This document shows positions 18,501 through 25,537 of a stretch of DNA of 62,495 nucleotides, in pieces; position 1 is the stretch's first letter; each line of letters opens with the position of its first letter. Under the pieces are notes generated by a model. That model searched no databases. It saw nothing but the letters and a program-made list of their open reading frames with translations, and had not been told where the DNA came from. The translations under genes were made by a program, and so were the position numbers. The stretch comes from Fimenecus sp045543095. GTDB lineage: Bacteria > Bacillota > Clostridia > Oscillospirales > Acutalibacteraceae. Location: assembly GCA_045543095.1 (NCBI GenBank), contig JAZQMC010000022.1:1-62495 (forward strand), written 5' to 3'.

Positions 18501-19513
18501 AACGATACTCTTATTCTATAGATACAGAAGCGATTTTAAAGAATGAAAAAGTTATGAGTCATACTCCAATGGATCAAGACAAAAATGAGATTGATATATT
18601 AATATCTAACGATACTATATCAAAAATTAGTAAAGCGTATAACAATATTGACAGTAAGATAGTAAATGACATTAAAGATTGGACACTTGCTCGTAATTAT
18701 TGTAATACAATGGTAGCTCGTCTTTATAATCGAGTATTTAGAAATATCAATTTGCCAATAAAGGAAATAATCTTAGAAAGCTTAAAAAGCGAAAACAGAG
18801 AAGCGTATAAGTTGTATATTCAAGAAAACTTGAACGATGGAAAAAGTGTTCCTTTAATTAATATTAATCAAATCTTGCCTTCTGACTCACAAGAAGAAGA
18901 AAAAGATACGATATTTAATTTGTTTAAAAAGCTTATTGAGTTTCAAATTGATTCGGAGTTGAGAAGTTGTCTTGCGTTAATATATACCGATATAGATGAC
19001 ATGTCATCATATGCTTATAACCTTGATTATATAAAAAGTATTATTTATCGAATCTGTTTTGATGCTCTAAGGTTTTGTTTTAATTCTGGTACAGAATACA
19101 ATAATTTTGTATTAAGAATTGCGAACAATTATGAAAACAAAAAAAGACTTGAGAAAAACTGGACCAGTGATGAAAAATGTTTGAAGTACCTCAGTGATTC
19201 TTTTAGTCAAAGCTTATGTAAAATCGTTTTTTCTTTTGAGGAATGTACAGAGAGCGAGAACTTTGACTGGCTTGTAATAAAAAATGTTTTGTTTAAAACA
19301 GAGATTGATAATACAGGTTTTTTAAAAAAGAAATTAGAAGATCCATTGGATTTTACAGACGGGCATATGTCATTAATTACTGCTAAAGAGTATTTATCAA
19401 AACTTCTTACCACTAAAGATAGCGAATTGTTAATGAATATGTATAGTTATATTAAAGATGATAATTATAATTATTTTGTAACAAAACTACCTATAATAAA
19501 GAAAGGATTATGA
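12590..19513 (+). CDS. Giant GHKL ATPase / phosphoribosyltransferase-like protein with kinase-like C-terminus
   Basis: A 2307-residue intact protein. Residues 1-340 are helical and unassigned. Residues about 345-555 look like a GHKL ATPase: N-box DGLYQIIQNSLLHS at about 362, HIGLALFANSIKKSNG at about 492 (G-box) and GFPGTEFELYLPI near 545. Residues about 825-1260 contain PRTase-type segments: LGNKVHIDSFYE, then NLIFYGYASYSQAILMSL at about 873, then FIFVDDNLITGETFRKA at about 1240, a PRPP-loop motif. A C-x-x-C pair follows near 1320. Residues about 1940-2307 resemble a histidine kinase core: LLRDILSFRNGIVKYLE, then SIIYRICFDALRF and DGHMSLITAKEYL, ending VTKLPI. The next gene is receiver-like, which supports phosphotransfer. 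Domain calls rest on motif reading only. Confidence 0.85.
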   Translation: MKYVMYLEAKNILTDYVKCSKLIELFSEQKTKIDVNKLSDLLRQKIVSIKRCHNKNLPFAKLEEPLQDNNILSSVEDIDENILLNNSSEILKNIHFHIRIHFEKEINIINLHYLVLLLQMHNYLIDEHRLSVFLVPRTASEYPFKNELEETDVEIYEKSSKYLRTIISKENQGIIYGVSREKKDLNDTIVKALNFKATGKEEDCFPIMLFNGTESGDQSTIDKYISFNKVSSEGRVNTFSASAINNFLLLFKDELAKEYFLIAQKLRANGRFGFADCENPHLALCDYIFEVSFYTLKSKFSNCNLNLSDFQDYIYDKLGHSTLFCFAIFSFLLDIEKSNSINFEVIRKNISNCINQSNEISDGLYQIIQNSLLHSQKKICLVSMSNCMITDKNGNTNKSLRIIVSDLSEDTILDTFQKNLSNEEKYLKSEDYMVFLSSADINKKYQELQNKMFKIRNDFFANDLGCFFNDFSNADDTVKKNWFAFRQVDTSAHIGLALFANSIKKSNGMFRVRSSKNYYDKDNMGQNYSFGELPNTVNHIGFPGTEFELYLPIHIEYELERHNITQLHSFNYNESYESYAKFLDFTYTPIASPVDKKQYNNIYKKAVESHKELSKFQLQMIWSNYWLSIFNNITFNIDKTIFCIDYSHISFNENFLKSNNAGEIIIKGLIDAIGIFSSIHSKKEIYLALINVDKKIMNIFQQVTSTLALKQFPENLQLFISDKDEKKQIHLLGKNYGMAIQNAYIIAIENGTKNYSGTIYFNIGKILIPFYDLIQNTTSGDSIKLIPFTSILDSKFNKHKMFFNKISNIAEGEMIEGNGYKFNNTHTKLGNKVHIDSFYEMSHLFYRTIMANNVAFEILRDLKKKVDLKNDNLIFYGYASYSQAILMSLTKILESYHLNCDEECHGEVSYAIYQYNPQRESNLSEIEIYQSKIDQQKKSFSKIIQIVPISSTLSTFSKMWAKFNRECNSEKSFCLTQNYTVFWVRDLNSKIEEKCAKDDDNNPLRLSEIESRYFNEPCNLYVDTKFPILNNIGVNYILQGFSNWQLPECCEQCFPVNNILNEIPLIETDQTSTVPSQQIYLKEINSEKIIAPLTTSEKKALCSLLGHIHYGHFVRGKNHYQFLVDTQAYFASVAEDVKEWLHELKRSDTFLQSSSPCLNIIFSPSHNTNVGFSQFVNAYYFNGTAEIISINEDKSFRSNFVCEHITIKRTIEKLFSDFMKSNIGYDFFVDAKQTNYKPIRFIFVDDNLITGETFRKASSFLQSLIPNELIEIYGTNVFDKCFVLLDRLSSSSQNSFILPHENYHAFCHLDISNIRRQGDSCIGCKLKKSANRLYKRSATQYSSNYWANKVKKYKENIFEKAIFDNKNSENNTSYLRAMLSHITKNFLDKAVDGDNCFELILALFNHLMGYSDFDDVFSPEQLNYLKSCRHIIYLESGDCTANLSPQKIKDYKNLSKKDIVIGLIKIISRPFFSYNQCIKRETLKFTIMLCESILSSEDGCCLHSKQGYLIANRITSLFATDEEKLDFLKNTILEALADMHSTYLLRKSTMIKILKFINNIKINSSCESKENQKSKCIIYNELDDKASCGFNKFECFFLFYSICVQRIIDESPDETRSLWLEHFLITGNDQYSNDYKTMSFDENCTSFYDTIIYGCSIDNLKTEVKKAFNLFCNEIFLSNGRIHFDGIEHAYTTKLEDDSYDSLDNYFLDYWKNVRNVDNYWLSNKQKNFKQYKSCAHIKQIDKNYDITKEISFYGLLFDEDNNCSKKGRALISDRYKLFLSRISDMLTSKYSLNPKSIRLALLTCSKEEGIPDIRDLEFVESSFSSEYEKMDEAIKRDSNSKYIIKKRVIKALSGKENSLLKKVGYIVEYSNGVKSNFEHFNLNDSFETIENTNHRKPYCILCFNNPYRQSDRVSGHETKKIVPVYLYISLDSSNDFQREKLPLLLLRDILSFRNGIVKYLECDFTSDVMKRYSYSIDTEAILKNEKVMSHTPMDQDKNEIDILISNDTISKISKAYNNIDSKIVNDIKDWTLARNYCNTMVARLYNRVFRNINLPIKEIILESLKSENREAYKLYIQENLNDGKSVPLININQILPSDSQEEEKDTIFNLFKKLIEFQIDSELRSCLALIYTDIDDMSSYAYNLDYIKSIIYRICFDALRFCFNSGTEYNNFVLRIANNYENKKRLEKNWTSDEKCLKYLSDSFSQSLCKIVFSFEECTESENFDWLVIKNVLFKTEIDNTGFLKKKLEDPLDFTDGHMSLITAKEYLSKLLTTKDSELLMNMYSYIKDDNYNYFVTKLPIIKKGL

Positions 19514-19520
19514 TTATTAG

Positions 19521-20372
19521 ATGAAAAATGTTGTGTGGCTTGATGATAATTGTAAAATAATGCAAAATGTAATTTCACAGGTTATAAGAAAACTTTGGAG
19601 TAAAAATATTAGATCTGATATTTTTATTCTAGATGAAAAAATAAAAATGGAACTAGCTAATTCCATAGAAGAATCAACAATTAAAGAAATAAATCAATTG
19701 ATATTAAGTGAATTTATTAAGTTTATGATTGCTGAAAACTGGACTACAGATGATAAGTTTTCTGAGATGTATCCATTAATTAACAAGAAAGGGTTTGTAG
19801 GTTCAAATAGTGAATCAAATTATCCGGAGGCTACATCAGATGTCGTAGTTAAGATTAGTGACATAATAGATAAAAAATACGAAATTAAAAATTTTTTTGA
19901 TTGCTGGTTAAATTATAATTTACACATTAGTGGCGAAGTGGGTTCTATTGAAAAAGACAAACCTGAAGTCGATGTTGAGTCGCAAAAAAAAGAGGCAAAG
20001 CAATTTATAAAAAGTTTAGGTTTAACCCCTCAAGAAGATATAATATTAATCGATATGTGTCTGTTTGAAAATGATTATTTGCGATTGTTAAACTATATTA
20101 AATTCTCAGAAATTGAAAACGCATTGCCTCTATTTTCTATGCTATTATATAAATGTTTTTCCGAAGAAAAATTTAATGTATATATGTATAGTTCATATGT
20201 TTGTCCTACCGATTTGATTGATAAATGGAATCAATGTTATAAACATTTTTATAAAGCAGAAACAGATGTTGAATTTTATAATAGACGTGGTGAAGGGGTA
20301 CAAGATAGAAATCAAAATATTGTAGATGTTATAATAAAACTTTGTGGAAGGATAGAAAAAAATGATAGCTAA
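19521..20372 (+). CDS. Receiver-like (REC) protein partner of the giant
   Basis: A 283-residue protein. VVWLDDN at residues 4-10 gives the paired acidic residues of a response-regulator receiver domain; DIILIDMCLFENDYLRLLN at about 173-191 gives the strand with the candidate phosphoacceptor D178; VYMYSSYVCP at about 220-229 gives the conserved serine/threonine strand. An insert of about 130 residues (helical, then acidic around EKDKPEVDVESQKKE) separates the first acidic pair from the phosphoacceptor strand, which is unusual. No DNA-binding domain follows. It lies seven bases after the giant's stop and overlaps the next gene by 11 bases, so the three are one transcript. It probably takes phosphate from the giant's kinase-like end. 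Confidence 0.75.
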   Translation: MKNVVWLDDNCKIMQNVISQVIRKLWSKNIRSDIFILDEKIKMELANSIEESTIKEINQLILSEFIKFMIAENWTTDDKFSEMYPLINKKGFVGSNSESNYPEATSDVVVKISDIIDKKYEIKNFFDCWLNYNLHISGEVGSIEKDKPEVDVESQKKEAKQFIKSLGLTPQEDIILIDMCLFENDYLRLLNYIKFSEIENALPLFSMLLYKCFSEEKFNVYMYSSYVCPTDLIDKWNQCYKHFYKAETDVEFYNRRGEGVQDRNQNIVDVIIKLCGRIEKNDS

Positions 20373-21534
20373 AATAGAAGATAATCAGTTAACGGATATG
20401 TTTAAGATTCGCAAACTAATATCACAAATAGACGTTTTTAATGAATATCCGAATGTTAAACTTGATGCTAATGCTAAATTTGTTAAATATACAGATATAG
20501 GGTCACAGTACAAAATATTGGATTCAGACTCCATTTTTATGTTTTGTTCCGAATTGTCAAATGATAGGAAAGAAAATAAAATGATATCTGTAGATCATAC
20601 ACAAGACACATATATTTCGTGCTTTTTTCACAATAATATTGACTCAAATATTATTAACAGTAGTGATGTTTTTAGTCAGTGGATGAGTTACTGTAAAAAT
20701 GGTGGTGCTGCTTTTGAGTTTTATTTTGGTCAAAATTTGTTTAATGAGGAAAAGGATATTGCAAAGTATGGCGACTTAATTGAAACTATGGGTGAAGTTG
20801 AAAAAAACAATTTTAATTTTAGTCTTCTTCATAAAAACCTAAAAGATAAAGCAGATTATGTTTTATATCCCAATTTCCCTTTTCAAGTGCAATATTTTGA
20901 CGATTCTATAATAGGTACAAATGCTGAAATATATGAAAAACTCTTAAAAAGTATTGTGGGAAAGTGTAAATCAAATTTGGACATATTATTACCATATTTA
21001 AAGCATAGTGGATTTGTTCAAGAAAGTGAAGCACGGTTAGCTTTTATAAACAAAAATAATTGTTTATCTAATTGTATAAAATTTATGGATAAATCAAACG
21101 GTGCAAAAATACCCTACATAGAAGTAAAATTCGGCAACAATGATTATAATTATAAACCGTGTGAATTTTTAGGTATAAAACCAGAAAAATTAAATGAGGG
21201 AGAAGTAAAAAAACGTTTACAATCCTTTTCGCCATTAAAACTGAGTTCACAATATCCTATAATTGTGCCGCAAGGACATAATCAAGAACAGGTGTTTAAT
21301 ATTGTTGAAAAGGTAGTAAATGAAATAAACAAGGATAGACCTAGTTATCAAAAAATAAAGATTATATGTCAAGGACATTTGCCTATAACCAAAATAACGC
21401 TTGCTCCTACTGAGGACAGAAAAGAACAACGCAAAATGATGGAAATATACTGTAAGAGTAAATATTGGTTACGAAATGTAGAAATATGCGAGTCGATTAT
21501 TCCCTACAACACAACAAACAATAACCATACCTAA
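20362..21534 (+). CDS. DUF2971-like protein, last gene of the operon
   Basis: A 390-residue protein with the layout of DUF2971: DTYISCFFHNN at about 82-92, then VFSQWMSYCKNGGAAFEFYF at about 103-122, then HSGFVQESEARLAFI and, near the end, ITKITLAPTEDRKEQ followed by YWLRNVEICESIIPY. DUF2971 proteins occur in many bacterial accessory and defence loci; their activity is unknown. Its start overlaps the receiver-like gene by 11 bases. By analogy with sensor-receiver-effector systems such as Detocs, it is the natural effector candidate, but this is inference from order alone. Confidence 0.75.
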   Translation: MIAKIEDNQLTDMFKIRKLISQIDVFNEYPNVKLDANAKFVKYTDIGSQYKILDSDSIFMFCSELSNDRKENKMISVDHTQDTYISCFFHNNIDSNIINSSDVFSQWMSYCKNGGAAFEFYFGQNLFNEEKDIAKYGDLIETMGEVEKNNFNFSLLHKNLKDKADYVLYPNFPFQVQYFDDSIIGTNAEIYEKLLKSIVGKCKSNLDILLPYLKHSGFVQESEARLAFINKNNCLSNCIKFMDKSNGAKIPYIEVKFGNNDYNYKPCEFLGIKPEKLNEGEVKKRLQSFSPLKLSSQYPIIVPQGHNQEQVFNIVEKVVNEINKDRPSYQKIKIICQGHLPITKITLAPTEDRKEQRKMMEIYCKSKYWLRNVEICESIIPYNTTNNNHT

Positions 21535-21776
21535 ATTAATAGTCTAAATTGGTTTATATTATAATGCGTTTTTGGATGCAAGCGACTTTTTGTGTTTTTA
21601 TTATATGAAAAAATATAGTCAATATAATTTGTGTTTTGTATAGTATAAAAATAATTTAGAATATAAAATAACGAATGATTGTGTTCAAGTAAGTGTTTAC
21701 TATGTATATAGTAATGCCATTTAAAAAATAAATCATTAAAATCTCATTCTATAGGTGCATATAAGTAAAATTTAGT

Positions 21777-21857
21777 GGGGTGCGTTTTTGGGTGGATTGG
21801 GAGAGCGTTTGACTGGCAGTCAAGAGGTCATGGGTTCGAGCCCCACCGTCTCCACCA
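21777..21857 (+). tRNA. tRNA-Ala(GGC)-like gene with abnormal 5' half, copy 1
   Basis: From the D-loop (TTGGGAGAGCG) to the encoded CCA it reads as a tRNA: an anticodon arm TTTGA/TCAAG with loop CTGGCAG (anticodon GGC), variable loop AGGTC, T-loop TTCGAGC, and acceptor strand CGTCTCC-A-CCA. The 5' side starts GGGG, keeping the G3-U70 alanine signal, but the next 15 or so bases (TGCGTTTTTGGGTGGA) do not form the acceptor or D stem, and the gene is 81 bases, about five too long. The same abnormal segment occurs in copy 2 at 23414. A terminator follows at once, so it is probably transcribed. Confidence 0.55.
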
Positions 21858-21860
21858 AAG

Positions 21861-21888
21861 CTCCGTACACATTAGTGTGCGGAGTTTT
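21861..21888 (+). terminator. Terminator after tRNA-like copy 1
   Basis: CTCCGTACAC/GTGTGCGGAG stem with ATTA loop, then TTTTATTAT. Confidence 0.8.
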
Positions 21889-21994
21889 ATTATGTATAGC
21901 TTTATTGAAACACTGATGTATTTGTGTTACAATCTTTACAGTAATACATCTGACGGATATACAGACAATGTTAATAAATATTAAGGAGAAAAAA

Positions 21995-23311
21995 ATGAAG
22001 CCTAATATTATTCTATATTTTTCCGATCAACAGCGCTGGGACACTCTGAACAGCAACCTTATGCCTAATGTCTGGGGATTAGGAGAAGAAGGAGTGCTGT
22101 TTGAGAATTCTTTTACTTGCCAGCCTGTTTGTGGCCCTGCCCGCGCCTGTTTGCAGACAGGTCAGTTTGCAACTGAAAACCGTTGCTATTGGAACGGGAT
22201 TGCTTTGAAAGAAGATACAAAAACTTTAGCTGATTATTTTAATGAAAATGGCTATGATACAGCGTATATCGGAAAATGGCATCTTGCTTCAGACCGTTAT
22301 TCAGGCATCGGTGTTCATTGCGAAAAAACAGCTGTTCCTAAGGAAAGACAAGGCGGCTATAAATATTGGCGTGCGTCGGATGTTTTGGAGTTTACCTCGC
22401 ACGGTTATGACGGATATGTTTTTGACGGTAACGGTAATCAGATTGATTTTAATGGTTACAGAGCGGATTGTATAAATGACTTTGCGGTTGAATATGTAAA
22501 TAACCATAGTGGCGAAAAGCCTTTCTTTATGTTTGTTTCACAACTTGAGCCACACCACCAGAATGACAGAGGTCATTTTGAAGGACCGACAGATAAAGTT
22601 GATGATTTTCGTGACTATCCTTTACCGGAGGATTTAACGTTTCTTAAGGGTAATTACAAAGAAGAGTATCCAGATTATCTCGCTGCTATTCATTCCCTTG
22701 ATGAAAATGTCGGAAGGCTTGTTAAAGCCTTGAAGGATAAAGATTTGTATGATAATACAGTTATCGTTTACACAAGTGACCACGGTTGTCATTTTAAAAC
22801 ACGAAATGCTGAATATAAACGCAGCTGTCACGATTCGAGTATACATACACCCCTTGTTTTTGGTGGCGGTGCCGTAGATAAAGGCGGGATTATGGATTGT
22901 CTTGTCAGTCTTATCGACATTCCTCCTACGCTTCTGAGTCTTGCAAAAATTGAGATACCGAAAGCCTATTCCGGAAATATTCTGCCTGTTAATAGGCAAG
23001 ATGCTCCTGAAAGAGATTGTGTTTTTATTCAAATCAGTGAATCACAAGTCGGCAGGGCAGTACGAACAAAGGATTGGAAGTATTCTGCCAAAGCACTCGG
23101 ACCGGGAAATATTAAACATAGTGCGCGGATTTATTATGATGATTTTTTATATGACCTGAAAAATGATCCTAACGAAAGACATAACCTTGTAAATGATAAA
23201 GAATACTTTGATGTCTTAAGAAAAATGAGAGAGTTACTTGCGCACGAAATGGTTAAAGTCGGTGAGAAAAAACCGATATTTTACAAGCCTTTAAAAGCAG
23301 ATAGTTTTTAA
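21995..23311 (+). CDS. Sulfatase (Cys-type, alkaline phosphatase superfamily)
   Basis: A 438-residue sulfatase. The ATG at 21995 follows TAAGGAG. The metal site begins NIILYFSDQQRWD at residues 4-16 and the active-site signature is C46-G-P48-A-R50 (PVCGPARACLQTG), in which cysteine would be converted to formylglycine; in an anaerobe this needs an anSME-type maturase, none of which is in the window. GKWHLA and YTSDHGCHF are further metal and sulfate residues. No signal peptide is seen, so it is cytoplasmic. It cleaves sulfate esters, perhaps from host or dietary glycans. It sits alone between the two tRNA-like genes. Confidence 0.92.
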   Translation: MKPNIILYFSDQQRWDTLNSNLMPNVWGLGEEGVLFENSFTCQPVCGPARACLQTGQFATENRCYWNGIALKEDTKTLADYFNENGYDTAYIGKWHLASDRYSGIGVHCEKTAVPKERQGGYKYWRASDVLEFTSHGYDGYVFDGNGNQIDFNGYRADCINDFAVEYVNNHSGEKPFFMFVSQLEPHHQNDRGHFEGPTDKVDDFRDYPLPEDLTFLKGNYKEEYPDYLAAIHSLDENVGRLVKALKDKDLYDNTVIVYTSDHGCHFKTRNAEYKRSCHDSSIHTPLVFGGGAVDKGGIMDCLVSLIDIPPTLLSLAKIEIPKAYSGNILPVNRQDAPERDCVFIQISESQVGRAVRTKDWKYSAKALGPGNIKHSARIYYDDFLYDLKNDPNERHNLVNDKEYFDVLRKMRELLAHEMVKVGEKKPIFYKPLKADSF

Positions 23312-23413
23312 CCTTTATGCGGTTACTGAAAATACGGAAAGTGTATCTGGGTATATTAAAGCTGTACCGTTTTGTGATTGAAGAGTTTTGATAAAGCTTG
23401 AAGTGGAGAATAT

Positions 23414-23494
<81 letters not shown>

Positions 23495-23496
23495 AA

Positions 23497-23527
23497 AAAA
23501 CCGTACACATTTGTGTACGGTTTTTTT
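23497..23527 (+). terminator. Terminator after tRNA-like copy 2
   Basis: CCGTACAC/GTGTACGG stem with ATTT loop, then TTTTTTT. It closely resembles the terminator after copy 1. Confidence 0.85.
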
Positions 23528-23591
23528 ATCCAATTTGCAGGATTACTATATCATCAGCCATAGAATATGTATTTTCATAATTATATTGAAT

Positions 23592-23621
23592 AAAAAGCCG
23601 AGTGGTTTCACTCGGCTTTTT
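23592..23621 (-). terminator. Terminator overlapping the end of the XRE gene
   Basis: AAAAGCCGAGTG/CACTCGGCTTTT stem with a four-base loop, flanked by A and T runs. The arm at 23608-23621 lies inside the 3' end of the gene; it can also act on the plus strand. Confidence 0.75.
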
Positions 23622-23931
23622 CTGCGCAAAAATCTATCAATAATTCTATCATTTGTTTGTCTTTGTTAGAAAGTTTAAAAAACTTGTCAGACAAGATTTC
23701 AATATCTTTTGGAGTTTCTTGAGCTGTCAAAATATAGTCACAACTCACTTCAAGAATCTGACTTAATTTTATTAAGTTGTCAATTCGTATAGCTTTATTC
23801 CCGCGTTCAAGATTTGAAATCATTTGAATTGATACATTCATCATTTCGGAAAGTTGTTCTTGTGTATAGCCTTTTTGTTTTCTACGAGTTTGAATACGCT
23901 TGCCAATTAAAATTAAATCCATTTCACTCAT
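23608..23931 (-). CDS. XRE-family transcriptional regulator
   Basis: A 107-residue protein with an N-terminal XRE helix-turn-helix (IGKRIQTRRKQKGYTQEQLS, then SIQMISNLERGNKAI) and a short helical C-terminal tail that may serve for dimerisation. The ATG at 23931 is chosen because GAGGTG precedes it; the one at 23946 has no ribosome site. It is divergent from the small zinc-ribbon gene at 24064 and may control it. Confidence 0.88.
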   Translation of the reverse strand: MSEMDLILIGKRIQTRRKQKGYTQEQLSEMMNVSIQMISNLERGNKAIRIDNLIKLSQILEVSCDYILTAQETPKDIEILSDKFFKLSNKDKQMIELLIDFCAEKAE

Positions 23932-24063
23932 ATTTACACCTCGCAAGTAAGTCTATAGAATAATTATATGAACTTTTAGATTAAAAAATAAGCACTTGCA
24001 GATTGACTTTATTAACCTAAAGATGTATAATTGTATCAAAAATAGTAAAAGGGTGATGAAAAA

Positions 24064-24270
24064 ATGGCACAAAACTTGAATTTTACAACTTGTCCAAAAT
24101 GCAGAATGGGATATTTGCAGTCTGTTTCTGAAAGAACAGGTGGATTTAGCGGAGGTAAAGCAGTTCTTGGTGCTGTTATTGCCGGCCCAATTGGTCTTGC
24201 AGCAGGTGCATTAGGTAAAAAGAAGGTTACTTATATGTGTAATCGTTGCGGTTATGTGGTAGAAAAATAA
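24064..24270 (+). CDS. Small zinc-ribbon protein with glycine-rich hydrophobic segment
   Basis: A 68-residue protein with two C-x-x-C pairs (TCPKCRMGYL at residues 9-18 and MCNRCGYVV near the end) that can form a zinc ribbon, enclosing a glycine-rich hydrophobic stretch (AVLGAVIAGPIGLAAGALG) that could insert in a membrane or act as a glycine zipper. AAAGGGTGATG precedes the ATG region. It is 17 bases upstream of the CFI-box protein and probably in the same transcript. Function unknown. Confidence 0.8.
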   Translation: MAQNLNFTTCPKCRMGYLQSVSERTGGFSGGKAVLGAVIAGPIGLAAGALGKKKVTYMCNRCGYVVEK

Positions 24271-24287
24271 ATTTGGGGGTTATAACA

Positions 24288-25484
24288 ATGGCAGATGCAA
24301 AAGCTATTCTTCAGGAAGCTGAAATATTATATAAAAATGGTCATTATAATGAGGCTGCTTCAAGCTGCATAGAAGTTATCGAAACAGGGGAGTGCATCAA
24401 AGAGGCATATTTGTTGTGGGCTAAAGCGTATTTGTTTTTAATACCTATAACAATGGCTGAAGACGAACAATATACAAAAACTTTTTATGATGCGATTTTA
24501 AAATCTGTTTCAAATGCAGAAACAATTGAAGAAATGTTTGATATTGAGTGTGAATTGTGTTCCGCGGTAAATGAATGGGAAAAATATAATTTGAAAAGGC
24601 AATTGGCATTCATTGTAGAAAATCCCACTACTAATAATTGGCGAGAGCATCTTGGCACTTGGGTGACAGCCGCAAAGATGAGATTATATATACAACTCAA
24701 TGTGGTGAATTCTCCAGCTTTTAATAAGTTGCAAGAAATCTTGGGTGAAGATAAAAAGGCTTTGCGTGAAAAATATGGAAAAAGTACTGAAAATGGAATT
24801 ACTGAAAGAGAAAAATGTGAGTTATATTTTTCATCTGGTTGTGAAATTTTCGCCCAAGCTTCTGCAATGCTTGAAAATTATAAACATACAAGTTCAGAGG
24901 CACTTATGGCGGTAAAAAATAAAATGATTGATATGCTAGTTCTTGCTCCTCTTGTTATGCAATGTGGCATAAAAGAGGGCATTCCTGAAGAGCTGGAAAG
25001 ATTAAGAGAATACGCAAACGTTTTAAACTATTGTATAAATGCTCAGGTTTTTCCGAATGGCAAAAGAATTATACTGTTTAAAAATGAAGATACAAATATT
25101 AATAACGATGTAAATAAGTTGAAAAAGGTATATACACGCATTAAAGAGTTAGATGAGAGTTTTGTAATTCCTGAAATTGTAAAGCCTGAGCCAACTCCAG
25201 TACAGACTAACAATGGTGGTTGCTATGTTGCAACTGCGGTTTATGGTTCTTATGATTGCCCACAGGTTTGGACCCTTCGTCGTTATCGTGATGACACATT
25301 GGCTGAAACATGGTATGGCAGAGCATTCATTAAAACTTATTATGCAATCAGCCCTACTCTTGTTAAATGGTTCGGTCATGCAGAGTGGTTCAAGAAAATG
25401 TGGAAAGGCAAACTTGACCGTATGGTTGCTGATTTGAATGCGGACGGTGTTGAAAATACTCCTTACGAAGATAAGAATTGGTAA
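24288..25484 (+). CDS. TPR-like protein with C-terminal CFI-box domain
   Basis: A 398-residue protein. The ATG at 24288 follows TTGGGGG; an upstream in-frame ATG at 24246 lies inside the previous gene. The N-terminus is helical and TPR-like (AEILYKNGHYNEAASSCIEV). The C-terminus carries the pattern GGCYVATAVYGSYDCPQVWT followed by LRRYRDDTL, the CFI-box module found at the end of many bacterial proteins of unknown role. No signal peptide. It probably works with the zinc-ribbon protein just upstream. Confidence 0.82.
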   Translation: MADAKAILQEAEILYKNGHYNEAASSCIEVIETGECIKEAYLLWAKAYLFLIPITMAEDEQYTKTFYDAILKSVSNAETIEEMFDIECELCSAVNEWEKYNLKRQLAFIVENPTTNNWREHLGTWVTAAKMRLYIQLNVVNSPAFNKLQEILGEDKKALREKYGKSTENGITEREKCELYFSSGCEIFAQASAMLENYKHTSSEALMAVKNKMIDMLVLAPLVMQCGIKEGIPEELERLREYANVLNYCINAQVFPNGKRIILFKNEDTNINNDVNKLKKVYTRIKELDESFVIPEIVKPEPTPVQTNNGGCYVATAVYGSYDCPQVWTLRRYRDDTLAETWYGRAFIKTYYAISPTLVKWFGHAEWFKKMWKGKLDRMVADLNADGVENTPYEDKNW

Positions 25485-25504
25485 CGAATATTATATAAAC
25501 CGAA

Positions 25505-25537
25505 AGGGACGTCGATTTGGCGTCCCTCGATTTTTTA
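25505..25537. terminator. Terminator between the convergent CFI-box and spoIVA genes
   Basis: AGGGACG/CGTCCCT stem with a nine-base loop, followed on the plus strand by CGATTTTTT; it ends at the 3' end of spoIVA. Confidence 0.8.

Noticed and set aside
21775..21984. Short frame reading through tRNA-like copy 1 (and a similar one at 23388)
   Set aside because: The reading frame is an accident of the tRNA-like sequence; both copies give similar peptides only because the RNA genes are similar.
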